From assembly GCF_002019855.1 (NCBI RefSeq), contig NZ_CM007717.1, forward strand, positions 2,291,198 through 2,355,197: a stretch of 64,000 nt of DNA, given 5' to 3'. The notes beneath the pieces are model-generated. The model saw only the letters and a program-made list of their open reading frames with translations. It was not told the origin of the DNA and ran no database searches. Positions within the stretch are counted from its first letter, which is position 1. Every line of letters starts with the position of its first letter. Source of the stretch: Streptomyces antibioticus (lineage in GTDB: Bacteria; Actinomycetota; Actinomycetes; Streptomycetales; Streptomycetaceae). Shown here in pieces: positions 53,572 to 63,329 of the stretch. Made by a program: the position numbers and the translations under genes.

Positions 53572-54801
53572 GTGCGTCAACGTTCTCTCATCGCCATCAC
53601 CGCCGCGCTGTCCGCCGGAGCTCTCACCCTCACCGCCTGCGGTTCGCGCGACAGCGGCGGCGACAAGGGCTCCGACAGCGGCGGCACCGTCGTCACCATC
53701 GGCGTGGACGCCCCGCTCACCGGCGACCTGTCCGCGCTGGGCCTCGGCATCAAGAACTCCGTCGACCTCGCCGCCAAGACGGCCAACAAGCAGAAGTACG
53801 TCGACGGCGTCACCTTCAAGATCGAGGCGCTCGACGACCAGGCCCAGCCGTCCTCGGGCCAGCAGAACGCCACCAAGCTCGTCGCCAACAAGTCCGTCCT
53901 CGGCGTGGTCGGCCCGCTGAACTCCTCCGTCGCCGAGTCGATGCAGAAGGTCTTCGACGACGCCAAGCTGGTCGAGGTCTCCCCGGCCAACACCAACCCG
54001 GCGCTCACCCAGGGCACCGACTGGGCGACCTCGAAGAAGCGCGTCTACAAGTCGTACTTCCGTACCGCGACCACGGACGCCATCCAGGGCCCGTTCGCCG
54101 CGCAGTACCTGGTCAACGACGCCAAGAAGAAGAAGGTCTTCGTCATCGACGACAAGAAGACCTACGGCGCGGGCCTCGCCGGCACCTTCACCGAGGAGTT
54201 CAAGAAGCTCGGCGGCACCGTCGCGGGCACCGAGCACATCAACCCGGACAGCAAGGACTTCTCGGCCATCGCCACGAAGGTCAAGAACTCCGGCGCCGAC
54301 GTCGTCTACTACGGCGGCGAGTACCCGCAGGCCGGCCCCCTCAGCAAGCAGATCAAGGCCGCTGGCGCCAAGATCCCCGTGGTCGGCGGTGACGGCATCT
54401 ACAGCGCCGACTTCATCAAGCTGGCCGGCGCCACCGCCGCCGGTGACCTGGCCACCTCGGTCGGCGCGCCGGTCGAGGAGCTCGCCTCCGCCAAGGAGTT
54501 CGTCGCCAACTACAAGAACGGCGGCTACAAGGAGGCCTACGAGGCGTACGGCGGCTACTCGTACGACTCCGCCTGGGCGATCATCGAGGCCGTCAAGAAG
54601 GTCGTCGACGACAACGGCGGCAAGCTGCCCGACGACGCCCGCGCCAAGGTCACCGAGGCCATGCAGAACGTCTCCTTCGACGGTGTGACCGGCAAGGTCT
54701 CCTTCGACGAGTTCGGTGACGCCACCAACAAGCAGCTCACCGTGTACGCCGTCGAGAACGGTAACTGGAAGGCCGTCAAGTCCGGCACGTACTCCGGCTG
54801 A
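53572..54801 (+). CDS. livK: branched-chain amino-acid ABC transporter, substrate-binding lipoprotein
   Basis: A 409-residue periplasmic-binding-protein type I lipoprotein. The signal peptide ends in LTLTACG (lipid-bearing Cys near residue 23), then a Gly/Ser/Asp linker. The two-lobed domain begins VTIGVDAPLTGDLSALGLGIKNSVDLA and contains VVGPLNSSVAESMQKVF, VVYYGGEYPQAGPLSKQIKAAG and YEAYGGYSYDSAWAII, typical of LivK/LivJ. GTG 53572 is the signal-peptide start. First gene of livKHMGF; a stable hairpin separates it from livH. Confidence 0.94.
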   Translation: MRQRSLIAITAALSAGALTLTACGSRDSGGDKGSDSGGTVVTIGVDAPLTGDLSALGLGIKNSVDLAAKTANKQKYVDGVTFKIEALDDQAQPSSGQQNATKLVANKSVLGVVGPLNSSVAESMQKVFDDAKLVEVSPANTNPALTQGTDWATSKKRVYKSYFRTATTDAIQGPFAAQYLVNDAKKKKVFVIDDKKTYGAGLAGTFTEEFKKLGGTVAGTEHINPDSKDFSAIATKVKNSGADVVYYGGEYPQAGPLSKQIKAAGAKIPVVGGDGIYSADFIKLAGATAAGDLATSVGAPVEELASAKEFVANYKNGGYKEAYEAYGGYSYDSAWAIIEAVKKVVDDNGGKLPDDARAKVTEAMQNVSFDGVTGKVSFDEFGDATNKQLTVYAVENGNWKAVKSGTYSG

Positions 54802-54818
54802 CCCTCCCGCATCACGAG

Positions 54819-54854
54819 CCGCGCGGGGCGCTGTTCCACTGGCGCCCCGCGCGG
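54819..54854 (+). terminator. intra-operon hairpin between livK and livH
   Basis: CCGCGCGGGGCGC and its exact complement form a 13-bp stem with a 10-base loop, 17 bases after the livK stop. With no T-tract it is best read as a partial terminator or 3' stabiliser that keeps the binding protein in excess over the permease. Confidence 0.8.
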
Positions 54855-54908
54855 ACCCACATCCGGACACATCCGTCGAAATCATCCGAACGTCTCGGAG
54901 GACATGCG

Positions 54909-55841
<933 letters not shown>

Positions 55842-55846
55842 CACCG

Positions 55847-57673
55847 ATGACCACACAGACCACCGCACCCGAGACCCCGAGCACCCCCGCCTCCGGGTCG
55901 GCCACCGGCCTCGTCGCCATCCCGCCGCACATCGGCCGCGCACTCGCCACCGGCGGCGGCGCCCTCACCGTCGTCTCCACCTTCCTCGCCTGGACCTGGA
56001 CGTCCGCCTTCCCCGGCGACCTCACCGTCTACGGCTACCCCGGCGGCCTCCAGGTCCTCGCCCTCATCGGCGGCGCCCTCACCACCCTCTTCGGCCTCTC
56101 CTCCTACGGCGTCAAGGGCCTGCGCTGGCTCACCCCCGCCGGCGGCGACGGAGCCATCAAGTTCGCGGCGCTCGCGGCCTTCGCCACCGTCTGGTACACG
56201 GTCATCGCCATCACCGTCGACCTCGGCGGCGTCGTCAACCTCGAGCCCGGCGGCTACATCGCCGCCCTCGCCACCCTGGTCACCCTCCTCGGCGCCCTCG
56301 CCCTCCCCTTCGAGCGGCCCGAACCCGACCCGCACGACCCCGACGACACCGGCTGGGACCTCGTCCGCCACCGCCTCCGCGCCGGCTTCGAGACCACCAA
56401 GGCCGCCTTCGCCGGCGGCACCCCCCGCCCCGTCGGCAAGCTCCCCTCGTACGCCGAGATCCTGATCATCGTCGCCATCCTCGGCATCGGCCTCACCGTC
56501 TTCACCTACGGCATCGGCACCGAGTACGACGAACTCTTCATCGGCTTCCTGATCACCGCCGGCTTCGGCTTCGCCGCACTCAACAAGTCCGGCCTCGTCA
56601 AGCAGGCCAGCCAGATCACCGCACGCCACCAGAACATCACCATCTGCGGCGCCTTCGTCGCCGCCGCGATGTTCCCCTTCACCCAGACCGACGACCAGTA
56701 CGCCACCGTCGGCGTCTACATCCTGATCTTCGGCACCGTCGCCCTCGGCCTCAACATCGTCGTCGGCCTCGCCGGACTCCTCGACCTCGGCTACGTCGCC
56801 TTCCTCGGCGTCGGCGCCTACGCCGCCGCCATGGTCTCCGGCTCCCCCAGCTCCCCCTTCGACGTGCACTTCCCCTTCTGGGCCGCCGTCCTCGTCGGAG
56901 CCGCCGCGTCCCTCGTCTTCGGCGTCCTCATCGGCGCCCCGACCCTGCGACTGCGCGGCGACTACCTCGCCATCGTCACCCTCGGCTTCGGCGAGATCTT
57001 CCGCATCACCGCCAACAACCTCGACGGCATCTCAGGACCCGACGTCACCAACGGCTCCAACGGCATCTCCTCCATCCCGAACCTCAACATCCTCGGGTTC
57101 GACTTCGGAGCCGAACACGTCATCGCCGGCTTCACCATCGGCCGGTTCGCCAACTACTTCTTCCTGATGCTCCTCATCACCGCCGTCGTCGTCCTGGTCT
57201 TCCGACGCAGCGGTGACTCCCGCATCGGCCGCGCCTGGGTCGCCATCCGCGAGGACGAGACCGCCGCCCTCGCCATGGGCATCAACGGCTTCCGCGTCAA
57301 GCTCATCGCCTTCGCCGTCGGCGCCTCCCTCGCCGGCCTCGCCGGCACCGTCCAGGCCCACGTCACCTACACCGTGACCCCCGAGCAGTACCTCTTCGCC
57401 GGACCCATCCCCCCCAACTCGGCCTTCCTCCTCGCGGCGGTCGTCCTCGGCGGCATGGGCACCATCAGCGGACCCCTCATCGGCGCCGCACTGCTCTTCC
57501 TCATCCCCAACAAGCTCCAGTTCCTCGGCGACTACCAGCTCCTCGCCTTCGGCCTCGCCCTCATCCTGCTGATGCGCTTCCGCCCCGAGGGCCTCATCCC
57601 CAACCGACGCCGCCAGCTCGAGTTCCACGAGGACGCGGAAGCTCCCACCGTCCTGACCAAGGCAGGGGCCTGA
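55847..57673 (+). CDS. livM: branched-chain amino-acid ABC permease LivM, N-terminally extended
   Basis: About 608 residues, against roughly 420 for E. coli LivM. The conserved permease core begins near residue 280 (YILIFGTVALGLNIVVGLAGLLDLGYVAFLGVGAYAAAM) and continues through LRLRGDYLAIVTLGFGEIFRI, the EAA loop RIGRAWVAIREDETAALAMGIN and SAFLLAAVVLGGMGTISGPLIGAALLF. The first 270 residues add several further helices around a charged central loop (FERPEPDPHDPDDTGWD). ATG 55847 has AGGG at ten bases; GTG 55838 overlaps the livH stop and could also be used. Confidence 0.93.
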   Translation: MTTQTTAPETPSTPASGSATGLVAIPPHIGRALATGGGALTVVSTFLAWTWTSAFPGDLTVYGYPGGLQVLALIGGALTTLFGLSSYGVKGLRWLTPAGGDGAIKFAALAAFATVWYTVIAITVDLGGVVNLEPGGYIAALATLVTLLGALALPFERPEPDPHDPDDTGWDLVRHRLRAGFETTKAAFAGGTPRPVGKLPSYAEILIIVAILGIGLTVFTYGIGTEYDELFIGFLITAGFGFAALNKSGLVKQASQITARHQNITICGAFVAAAMFPFTQTDDQYATVGVYILIFGTVALGLNIVVGLAGLLDLGYVAFLGVGAYAAAMVSGSPSSPFDVHFPFWAAVLVGAAASLVFGVLIGAPTLRLRGDYLAIVTLGFGEIFRITANNLDGISGPDVTNGSNGISSIPNLNILGFDFGAEHVIAGFTIGRFANYFFLMLLITAVVVLVFRRSGDSRIGRAWVAIREDETAALAMGINGFRVKLIAFAVGASLAGLAGTVQAHVTYTVTPEQYLFAGPIPPNSAFLLAAVVLGGMGTISGPLIGAALLFLIPNKLQFLGDYQLLAFGLALILLMRFRPEGLIPNRRRQLEFHEDAEAPTVLTKAGA

Positions 57674-57678
57674 CCACG

Positions 57679-58577
<899 letters not shown>

Positions 58578-58581
<4 letters not shown>

Positions 58582-59294
58582 CCGCACTGCTCGAAGTCGA
58601 GGACCTCCGGGTCGCCTACGGCAAGATCGAGGCCGTCAAGGGCATCTCGTTCAAGGTCGAGGCCGGCGAGGTCGTCACCCTGATCGGCACCAACGGCGCC
58701 GGCAAGACCACCACCCTGCGCACCCTCTCCGGCCTCCTCAAGCCGGTCGGCGGCCAGATCAAGTTCAACGGCAAATCGCTGAAGAAGACCCCCGCCCACG
58801 ACATCGTCGCGCTCGGACTCGCCCACTCCCCCGAGGGGCGGCACATCTTCCCGCGCATGACGATCGAGGACAACCTCCGCCTCGGCGCCTTCCTCCGCAG
58901 CGACAAGGCCGGCATCGAGAAGGACATCCAGCGCGCCTACGACCTCTTCCCCATCCTGGGAGAGCGCCGCAAGCAGGCCGCGGGAACCCTCTCCGGCGGT
59001 GAACAGCAGATGCTCGCCATGGGCCGGGCCCTCATGTCCCAGCCCAAGCTGCTCATGCTGGACGAGCCCTCCATGGGCCTCTCCCCCATCATGATGCAGA
59101 AGATCATGGCGACCATCGCCGAACTGAAGTCCCAGGGCATGACCATCCTGCTCATCGAGCAGAACGCCCAGGCCGCGCTCTCGCTGGCCGACCACGGTCA
59201 CGTCATGGAGATCGGCAAGATCGTCCTCTCCGGCACCGGCCAGGACCTGCTCCACGACGAGTCCGTCCGCAAGGCGTACCTCGGCGAGGACTGA
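58578..59294 (+). CDS. livF: branched-chain amino-acid ABC ATPase LivF
   Basis: A 238-residue ATPase, the usual LivF length, with Walker A GTNGAGKTT, LGLAHSPEGRHIFPRMTIEDNL, signature LSGGEQQMLAMGRAL, Walker B LLMLDEPSMGLSP and LIEQNAQAALSLADHGHVME. It partners LivG at the LivHM dimer. Last gene of the operon, ended by the strong bidirectional hairpin at 59311-59352. Confidence 0.97.
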
Positions 59295-59310
59295 CCCGGA
59301 CCCTGACACG

Positions 59311-59352
59311 ACTGAGGCCCGCCTCCCCCTACCAAGGGAGGCGGGCCTCAGT
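59311..59352. terminator. bidirectional terminator between livF and pdtaR
   Basis: A perfect 17-bp stem (59311-59327 with 59336-59352) and an 8-base loop CCTACCAA, placed between the convergent livF and pdtaR stops (16 bases from each). It can act in both directions. Confidence 0.92.
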
Positions 59353-59367
59353 CACGCGTACTGGCTC

Positions 59368-60024
59368 TCAGCCCTTCGCGGCCTTCTTCTCCTCGGCGTC
59401 CTGAATGACCGCCTCGGCGACCTGCTGCATCGACATCCGCCGGTCCATCGACGTCTTCTGGATCCACCGGAACGCGGCGGGCTCCGTCAGCCCGTACTCC
59501 GTCTGAAGGATCGACTTCGCCCGGTCCACGAGCTTGCGCGTCTCCAGCCGGAGCGTGAGATCGGCGACCTCGTTCTCCAGCTCCTTCAGCTCCGTGAACC
59601 GGGAGACGGCCATCTCGATCGCCGGCACGACATCGCTCTTGCTGAACGGCTTCACGAGATACGCCATCGCACCCGCGTCCCGGGCCCGCTCCACGAGGTC
59701 GCGCTGCGAGAACGCGGTGAGCATCAGCACCGGGGCGATGCGCTCCTCGGCGATCTTCTCGGCGGCCGAGATGCCGTCGAGCTTGGGCATCTTCACGTCG
59801 AGGATCACGAGGTCGGGCTTGTGCTCACGGGCCAGCTCGACGGCCTGCTCGCCGTCACCGGCCTCACCCACGACGCTGTAGCCCTCCTCCTCCAGCATCT
59901 CTTTGAGATCGAGCCGGATCAGGGCCTCGTCCTCGGCGATGACGACACGGGTCGTCAGCGGAGGCACGTGCGACTTGTCATCATCGGGCGCGTCCACGGG
60001 CTGGGGCGACTCGGGGGCGGTCAC
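59368..60024 (-). CDS. pdtaR: ANTAR-domain response regulator, PdtaR type
   Basis: A 218-residue two-domain regulator. The receiver (about 25-140) has phospho-acceptor Asp76 in PDLVILDVKMPKLDG, acidic pocket EDE at 31-33 and Lys in LVKPFSKSD. A coiled coil (ELKELENEVADLTLRLETRKLV) leads to the RNA-binding ANTAR domain (DRAKSILQTEYGLTEPAAFRWIQKTSMDRRMSMQQVAEAVI). Homologous to M. tuberculosis PdtaR (Rv1626), whose kinase PdtaS is encoded elsewhere. It should act by transcription antitermination on hairpin-bearing leaders. GTG 60024 follows AAGGAG. Confidence 0.94.
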   Translation of the reverse strand: MTAPESPQPVDAPDDDKSHVPPLTTRVVIAEDEALIRLDLKEMLEEEGYSVVGEAGDGEQAVELAREHKPDLVILDVKMPKLDGISAAEKIAEERIAPVLMLTAFSQRDLVERARDAGAMAYLVKPFSKSDVVPAIEMAVSRFTELKELENEVADLTLRLETRKLVDRAKSILQTEYGLTEPAAFRWIQKTSMDRRMSMQQVAEAVIQDAEEKKAAKG

Positions 60025-60126
60025 GGGGGCTCCTTGTTGCGGGCCGGGCAGGTACTGCTCCCCTAGAGCCTACCTAGCTGCAGCATCACTCGGTCACCCG
60101 GTACACTTCGCAGAGTTCCACGGCCT

Positions 60127-60210
60127 GCCCGGTTGGAGGAATCTGGTCAGACTCGCGGTGCTCAAACCACCGTGCCTTCGGGCATGTGGGTTCGAATCCC
60201 ACACCGGGCA
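60127..60210 (+). tRNA. tRNA-Leu (anticodon CAA)
   Basis: An 84-base class II tRNA. Acceptor GCCCGGT pairs with ACCGGGC, D-stem GAG/CTC, anticodon stem CGGTG/CACCG around the loop CTCAAAC (anticodon CAA, reads UUG), a long variable arm TGCC-TTCG-GGCA and T arm GTGGG-TTCGAAT-CCCAC. CCA is not encoded (discriminator A then CAT). It is not bldA (which has anticodon UAA). TACACT at 60102-60107 may be its -10. Confidence 0.97.
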
Positions 60211-60215
60211 CATCG

Positions 60216-60253
60216 AAAAGCGGATGTTCACGTTCTCGTGAACATCCGCTTTT
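60216..60253 (+). terminator. tRNA-Leu terminator
   Basis: A perfect 17-bp stem with the loop TTCT, beginning five bases after the tRNA and ending in TTTTT. One of the clearest intrinsic terminators in the window. Confidence 0.95.
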
Positions 60254-60272
60254 TGCTGCACAGCGTGGCGAT

Positions 60273-60287
60273 CACTCTCTCAGAGTG
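60273..60287. promoter_or_regulatory. palindrome CACTCT-CTC-AGAGTG before the first LAGLIDADG gene
   Basis: Perfect 6-bp arms around three bases, only five bases before ATG 60293, where a ribosome site should be; GAGTG may serve. It overlaps the translation start region, so it could be an operator or a small RNA hairpin. The arms match those of the repeat at 24942-24962. Confidence 0.4.
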
Positions 60288-60292
60288 TTCAC

Positions 60293-61048
60293 ATGTACGA
60301 CGTCAGCACCCGCAAGCGAGCACTCGCGTTGGTGGCGCAAGGCCGCAGCCTCAACGCGGTAAGCAAAGAGACGGGCATTTCCCGTGCCGCGATCCGCTCG
60401 TGGCAGCACCGACCGGACCCGCCGCCCAAGATGGCGCCACCGGTTCCCGGCCCTCCCACCGATCGGCCCGCGTACTCCTACTTACTGGGGCTCTACCTGG
60501 GCGACGGCTGCATCAGCGCGCACCCCCGGAGCGGCTACTACCTACGCATCGCCTGCGCCGACGCATGGCCCGGACTCATCCAGGAGTGCCGGGAGGCCAT
60601 CACCCGCGTGCACCCCGGCATCGGCGTCCACCTCGCGAAGAAGCAGGGGTGCGTCATGGTGACCTCCTACTCCCGGCACTGGCCGCTCCTCTTCCCCCAG
60701 CACGGCCCCGGCAGGAAGCACGAGCGCAAGATCGCACTCGAACCCTGGCAGCAGGAGATCGTCGACGCCCATCCCTGGGAGTTCGTCAGGGGCCTCATCC
60801 ACTCGGACGGCTGCCGCATCACCAACTGGACGACCCGAATGATCGGCGGGGAGCGGAAGCGCTACGAGTACCCCCGGTACTTCTTCACCAATGTCTCCGA
60901 CGACATCCGGAAGCTCTACACCGACACCCTCGACAAGCTGGGCATCGAGTGGACGCAGTCAGCGCGGAACGGATGCGCGTTCAACATCTCCGTCGCCCGC
61001 AAAGCCTCTGTCGCCCGCCTGGAGGCGCACGTGGGCCCCAAGCACTGA
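60293..61048 (+). CDS. HTH-LAGLIDADG protein, TTA-containing (homing-endonuclease-like)
   Basis: A 251-residue protein. Residues 5-40 form a transposase-like helix-turn-helix (RKRALALVAQGRSLNAVSKETGISRAAIRSW), then a Pro-rich linker (41-59). Two LAGLIDADG-type motifs follow: YLLGLYLGDG (63-72, metal ligand Asp71) and FVRGLIHSDG (164-173, Asp172), so it is a single-chain pseudo-dimer like LAGLIDADG_3 endonucleases. Both acidic residues are intact. Leu64 inside the first motif is coded by TTA (60482-60484), the codon that needs bldA tRNA in Streptomyces. No host intron or intein is present, so it is free-standing; it may act as an endonuclease or a DNA-binding regulator. Starts 40 bases after the tRNA terminator. 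Confidence 0.85.
   Translation: MYDVSTRKRALALVAQGRSLNAVSKETGISRAAIRSWQHRPDPPPKMAPPVPGPPTDRPAYSYLLGLYLGDGCISAHPRSGYYLRIACADAWPGLIQECREAITRVHPGIGVHLAKKQGCVMVTSYSRHWPLLFPQHGPGRKHERKIALEPWQQEIVDAHPWEFVRGLIHSDGCRITNWTTRMIGGERKRYEYPRYFFTNVSDDIRKLYTDTLDKLGIEWTQSARNGCAFNISVARKASVARLEAHVGPKH
60698..60952 (+). repeat. 255-bp near-duplicate, copy 1
   Basis: Aligns without gaps to 61508-61762, with exact runs of 47 bases (60896-60942), 32 and 29 bases. It covers the linker, second LAGLIDADG motif and following region of both HTH-LAGLIDADG genes, while the 5' halves are strongly diverged. Confidence 0.9.
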
Positions 61049-61072
61049 CCCCCGATGAACGGAGGATCACCC

Positions 61073-61858
61073 ATGAACTTTCATGGAACCGAGGTTCGAC
61101 AGAAGGCCGTCACGTTGTTGCGGGACGGGGTCCGTAACGCCGATGTGGCGCGGCGGCTCGGCATCCCGCTGGGCACCGTCGGCTACTGGAAGCACATGGA
61201 TCGCGCCGCGCGCGGGGGGTGTCCCGGACGCGTGCAACCGCCCTGTCCCCGTTGCGAAGGCGAGTTGGATTCTGCCGCCTATGCCTACCTCTTGGGGCTC
61301 TACCTCGGTGATGGCCACATCGTCCAGAACCGTGCGATGCGGGTGCCCAGCCTGTCCGTCTCCTGTGCCGATGCCCACCCGGGGCTCATGGACGAGTGCG
61401 AGAAGGCCATGCGGGCGGTCTTCCCGGGAAACTCGGTCTGCCGAGTCCGCCGTAAGGGCTGCCACGAGGTGAAGCTCTACTCCAAGCACCTCTGGTGTCT
61501 GTTTCCACAGCATGGCCCCGGCAGGAAGCACGAGCGCAAGATCGCGCTCGAACCCTGGCAGCAGGAGATCGTCGATGCCCGACCCTGGGAGTTCGTCCGA
61601 GGGCTCATTCACTCCGATGGGTGTCGGATCGTCAACTGGACGACCCGCACCGTTGGTGGGGTGCGGAAGCGGTATGAGTATCCGCGGTTCTTCTTCACCA
61701 ATGTGTCCGACGACATCCGGAAGCTCTACACCGACACCCTCGACAAGCTGGGTGTCGGGTGGACCCACTGCACGCGGGGCGGCGATCCGTACAACATCTC
61801 TGTCGCGAAGAAGGCTCATGTCGCCTTGCTCGACGCCCATGTGGGGCCCAAGCACTGA
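61073..61858 (+). CDS. second HTH-LAGLIDADG protein (tandem paralogue)
   Basis: A 261-residue paralogue of the preceding gene, 24 bases after it. ATG 61073 has GGAGG at seven bases and is preferred over ATG 61055. The HTH is QKAVTLLRDGVRNADVARRLGIPLGTVGYWK, then a CPRCEGE cysteine pair absent from copy 1, then YLLGLYLGDG (Asp80) and FVRGLIHSDG (Asp182). The C-terminal half is almost identical to copy 1 (FPQHGPGRKHERKIALEPWQ, then RKLYTDTLDKLG), while the N-terminal half differs. No TTA codon is present. Codon use is slightly less GC-rich than the neighbours. Its stop is five bases from the convergent pyk stop. Confidence 0.85.
   Translation: MNFHGTEVRQKAVTLLRDGVRNADVARRLGIPLGTVGYWKHMDRAARGGCPGRVQPPCPRCEGELDSAAYAYLLGLYLGDGHIVQNRAMRVPSLSVSCADAHPGLMDECEKAMRAVFPGNSVCRVRRKGCHEVKLYSKHLWCLFPQHGPGRKHERKIALEPWQQEIVDARPWEFVRGLIHSDGCRIVNWTTRTVGGVRKRYEYPRFFFTNVSDDIRKLYTDTLDKLGVGWTHCTRGGDPYNISVAKKAHVALLDAHVGPKH
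61508..61762 (+). repeat. 255-bp near-duplicate, copy 2
   Basis: Partner of 60698-60952 in the second HTH-LAGLIDADG gene. The patchwork of exact runs inside otherwise diverged genes suggests gene conversion after an older duplication. Confidence 0.9.
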
Positions 61859-61863
61859 GCCCC

Positions 61864-63300
61864 CTACTTCGGGCTGTCGTCCTCGCCGATGTGGTGGACT
61901 CGGACCAGGTTGGTGGAGCCGGAGACGCCGGGGGGTGAGCCGGCCGTGATGACGACCACGTCGCCCTTTTCGCAGCGGCCGTATTTGAGGAGGAGGTCGT
62001 CCACCTGGTCGACCATCGCGTCCGTGGAGTCGACGTGGGGGCCGAGGAAGGTTTCCACGCCCCAGGTGAGGTTGAGCTGGGAGCGGGTCGCCGGTTCGGG
62101 GGTGAAGGCGAGGAGGGGGATCGGGGAGCGGTAGCGGGAGAGGCGGCGGGCCGTGTCGCCGCTCTGGGTGAAGGCGACCAGGAACCGTGCGCCGAGGAAG
62201 TCGCCGATCTCCGCCGCCGCGCGGGCCATGGCGCCGCCCTGGGTGCGGGGTTTGTTGCTGTCGGTCAGCGGCGGGAGGCCCTTGGCGAGGATGTCCTGTT
62301 CCGCGGCGGCGACGATCTTGGACATGGTGCGGACGGTCTGGACGGCGTACTTGCCGACGCTGGTCTCGCCGGAGAGCATCACCGCGTCCGAGCCGTCGAT
62401 CACCGCGTTGGCCACGTCGGAGGCTTCCGCGCGGGTCGGCCGGGAGTTCTCGATCATGGAGTCGAGCATCTGGGTGGCGACGATCACCGGCTTGGCGTTG
62501 CGCTTGGCGAGTTTGATGGCGCGTTTCTGGACGATCGGCACGAGTTCGAGGGGCATCTCGACGCCGAGGTCGCCGCGGGCGACCATGATGCCGTCGAACG
62601 CGGCGACGATGTCGTCGATGTTCTCGACGGCCTGGGGTTTCTCGACCTTGGCGATGACGGGGAGCCGGCGTCCCTCCTCGTCCATGATGCGGTGGACGTC
62701 GGTGATGTCCTTGCCGCTGCGGACGAAGGACAGGGCGATGACGTCGACGCCGGTGCGCAGGGCCCAGCGGAGGTCTTCCTCGTCCTTCTTGGAGAGGGCG
62801 GGGACGGAGACGGCGACGCCGGGGAGGTTGAGGCCCTTGTGGTCGGAGACGATGCCGCCTTCGAGGACGCGGGTGCGCACGCGTGGGCCGTCGACGGAGG
62901 TGACTTCGAGGCAGACCTTGCCGTCGTCGACGAGGATGCGTTCGCCGGGGGTGACGTCGTCGGCGAGGCCGCCGTAGGTGGTGCCGCAGTGGTGGCGGTC
63001 GCCTGCGACGCCTTCTTCGACGGTGATGGTGAAGGTGTCGTCGCGTTCAAGGAGTACGGGGCCTTCGGCGAAGTGGCCGAGGCGGATCTTCGGGCCTTGA
63101 AGGTCTGCGAGGACGCCGACGCTGTGGCCGGTCTCGTCGGACGCCTTGCGCACGTGGCGGTAGCGCTCCTCGTGTTCGGCGTGGCCGCCGTGGCTGAGGT
63201 TCAGTCGGGCGACGTCCATTCCGGCTTCGACGAGGGCTTTGATCTGGTCGAAGGTGTCGGTGGCGGGGCCCAGGGTGCAGACGATTTTCGCTCGGCGCAT
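61864..63300 (-). CDS. pyk: pyruvate kinase
   Basis: A 478-residue glycolytic enzyme making ATP and pyruvate from PEP and ADP. Landmarks: MRRAKIVCTLGPATDTFDQI, MDVARLNLSHGGHAEH, LADLQGPKIRLGHF, the active-site VIAKVEKPQAVENIDDI (catalytic Lys), IMVARGDLGVEMPLELVP (Mg2+ ligands), and VIVATQMLDSMIENSRPTRAEASDVANAVIDG. The C-terminal effector domain is complete. ATG 63300. A 12-bp palindrome lies 18 bases upstream. Confidence 0.97.
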   Translation of the reverse strand: MRRAKIVCTLGPATDTFDQIKALVEAGMDVARLNLSHGGHAEHEERYRHVRKASDETGHSVGVLADLQGPKIRLGHFAEGPVLLERDDTFTITVEEGVAGDRHHCGTTYGGLADDVTPGERILVDDGKVCLEVTSVDGPRVRTRVLEGGIVSDHKGLNLPGVAVSVPALSKKDEEDLRWALRTGVDVIALSFVRSGKDITDVHRIMDEEGRRLPVIAKVEKPQAVENIDDIVAAFDGIMVARGDLGVEMPLELVPIVQKRAIKLAKRNAKPVIVATQMLDSMIENSRPTRAEASDVANAVIDGSDAVMLSGETSVGKYAVQTVRTMSKIVAAAEQDILAKGLPPLTDSNKPRTQGGAMARAAAEIGDFLGARFLVAFTQSGDTARRLSRYRSPIPLLAFTPEPATRSQLNLTWGVETFLGPHVDSTDAMVDQVDDLLLKYGRCEKGDVVVITAGSPPGVSGSTNLVRVHHIGEDDSPK

Positions 63301-63317
63301 GGGTCGAGCCTATGGCT

Positions 63318-63329
63318 TACCGATCGGTA
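63318..63329. promoter_or_regulatory. perfect 12-bp palindrome TACCGATCGGTA upstream of pyk
   Basis: Centred about 24 bases before the pyk ATG on the 5' leader side, within the 264-base divergent gap to the nucleotidase gene. It resembles TetR-family half-site spacing and could be an operator. The same gap contains TTGTCA/AACACTTG-type sequences but no clear promoter. Confidence 0.4.

Noticed and set aside
60127..60210. The tRNA-Leu as bldA
   Set aside because: Anticodon loop CTCAAAC gives CAA, not UAA.
60127..61858. An integrated plasmid or phage at the tRNA-Leu
   Set aside because: No integrase, no excisionase and no repeated 3' tRNA end were seen before pyk; only the two LAGLIDADG genes are inserted.
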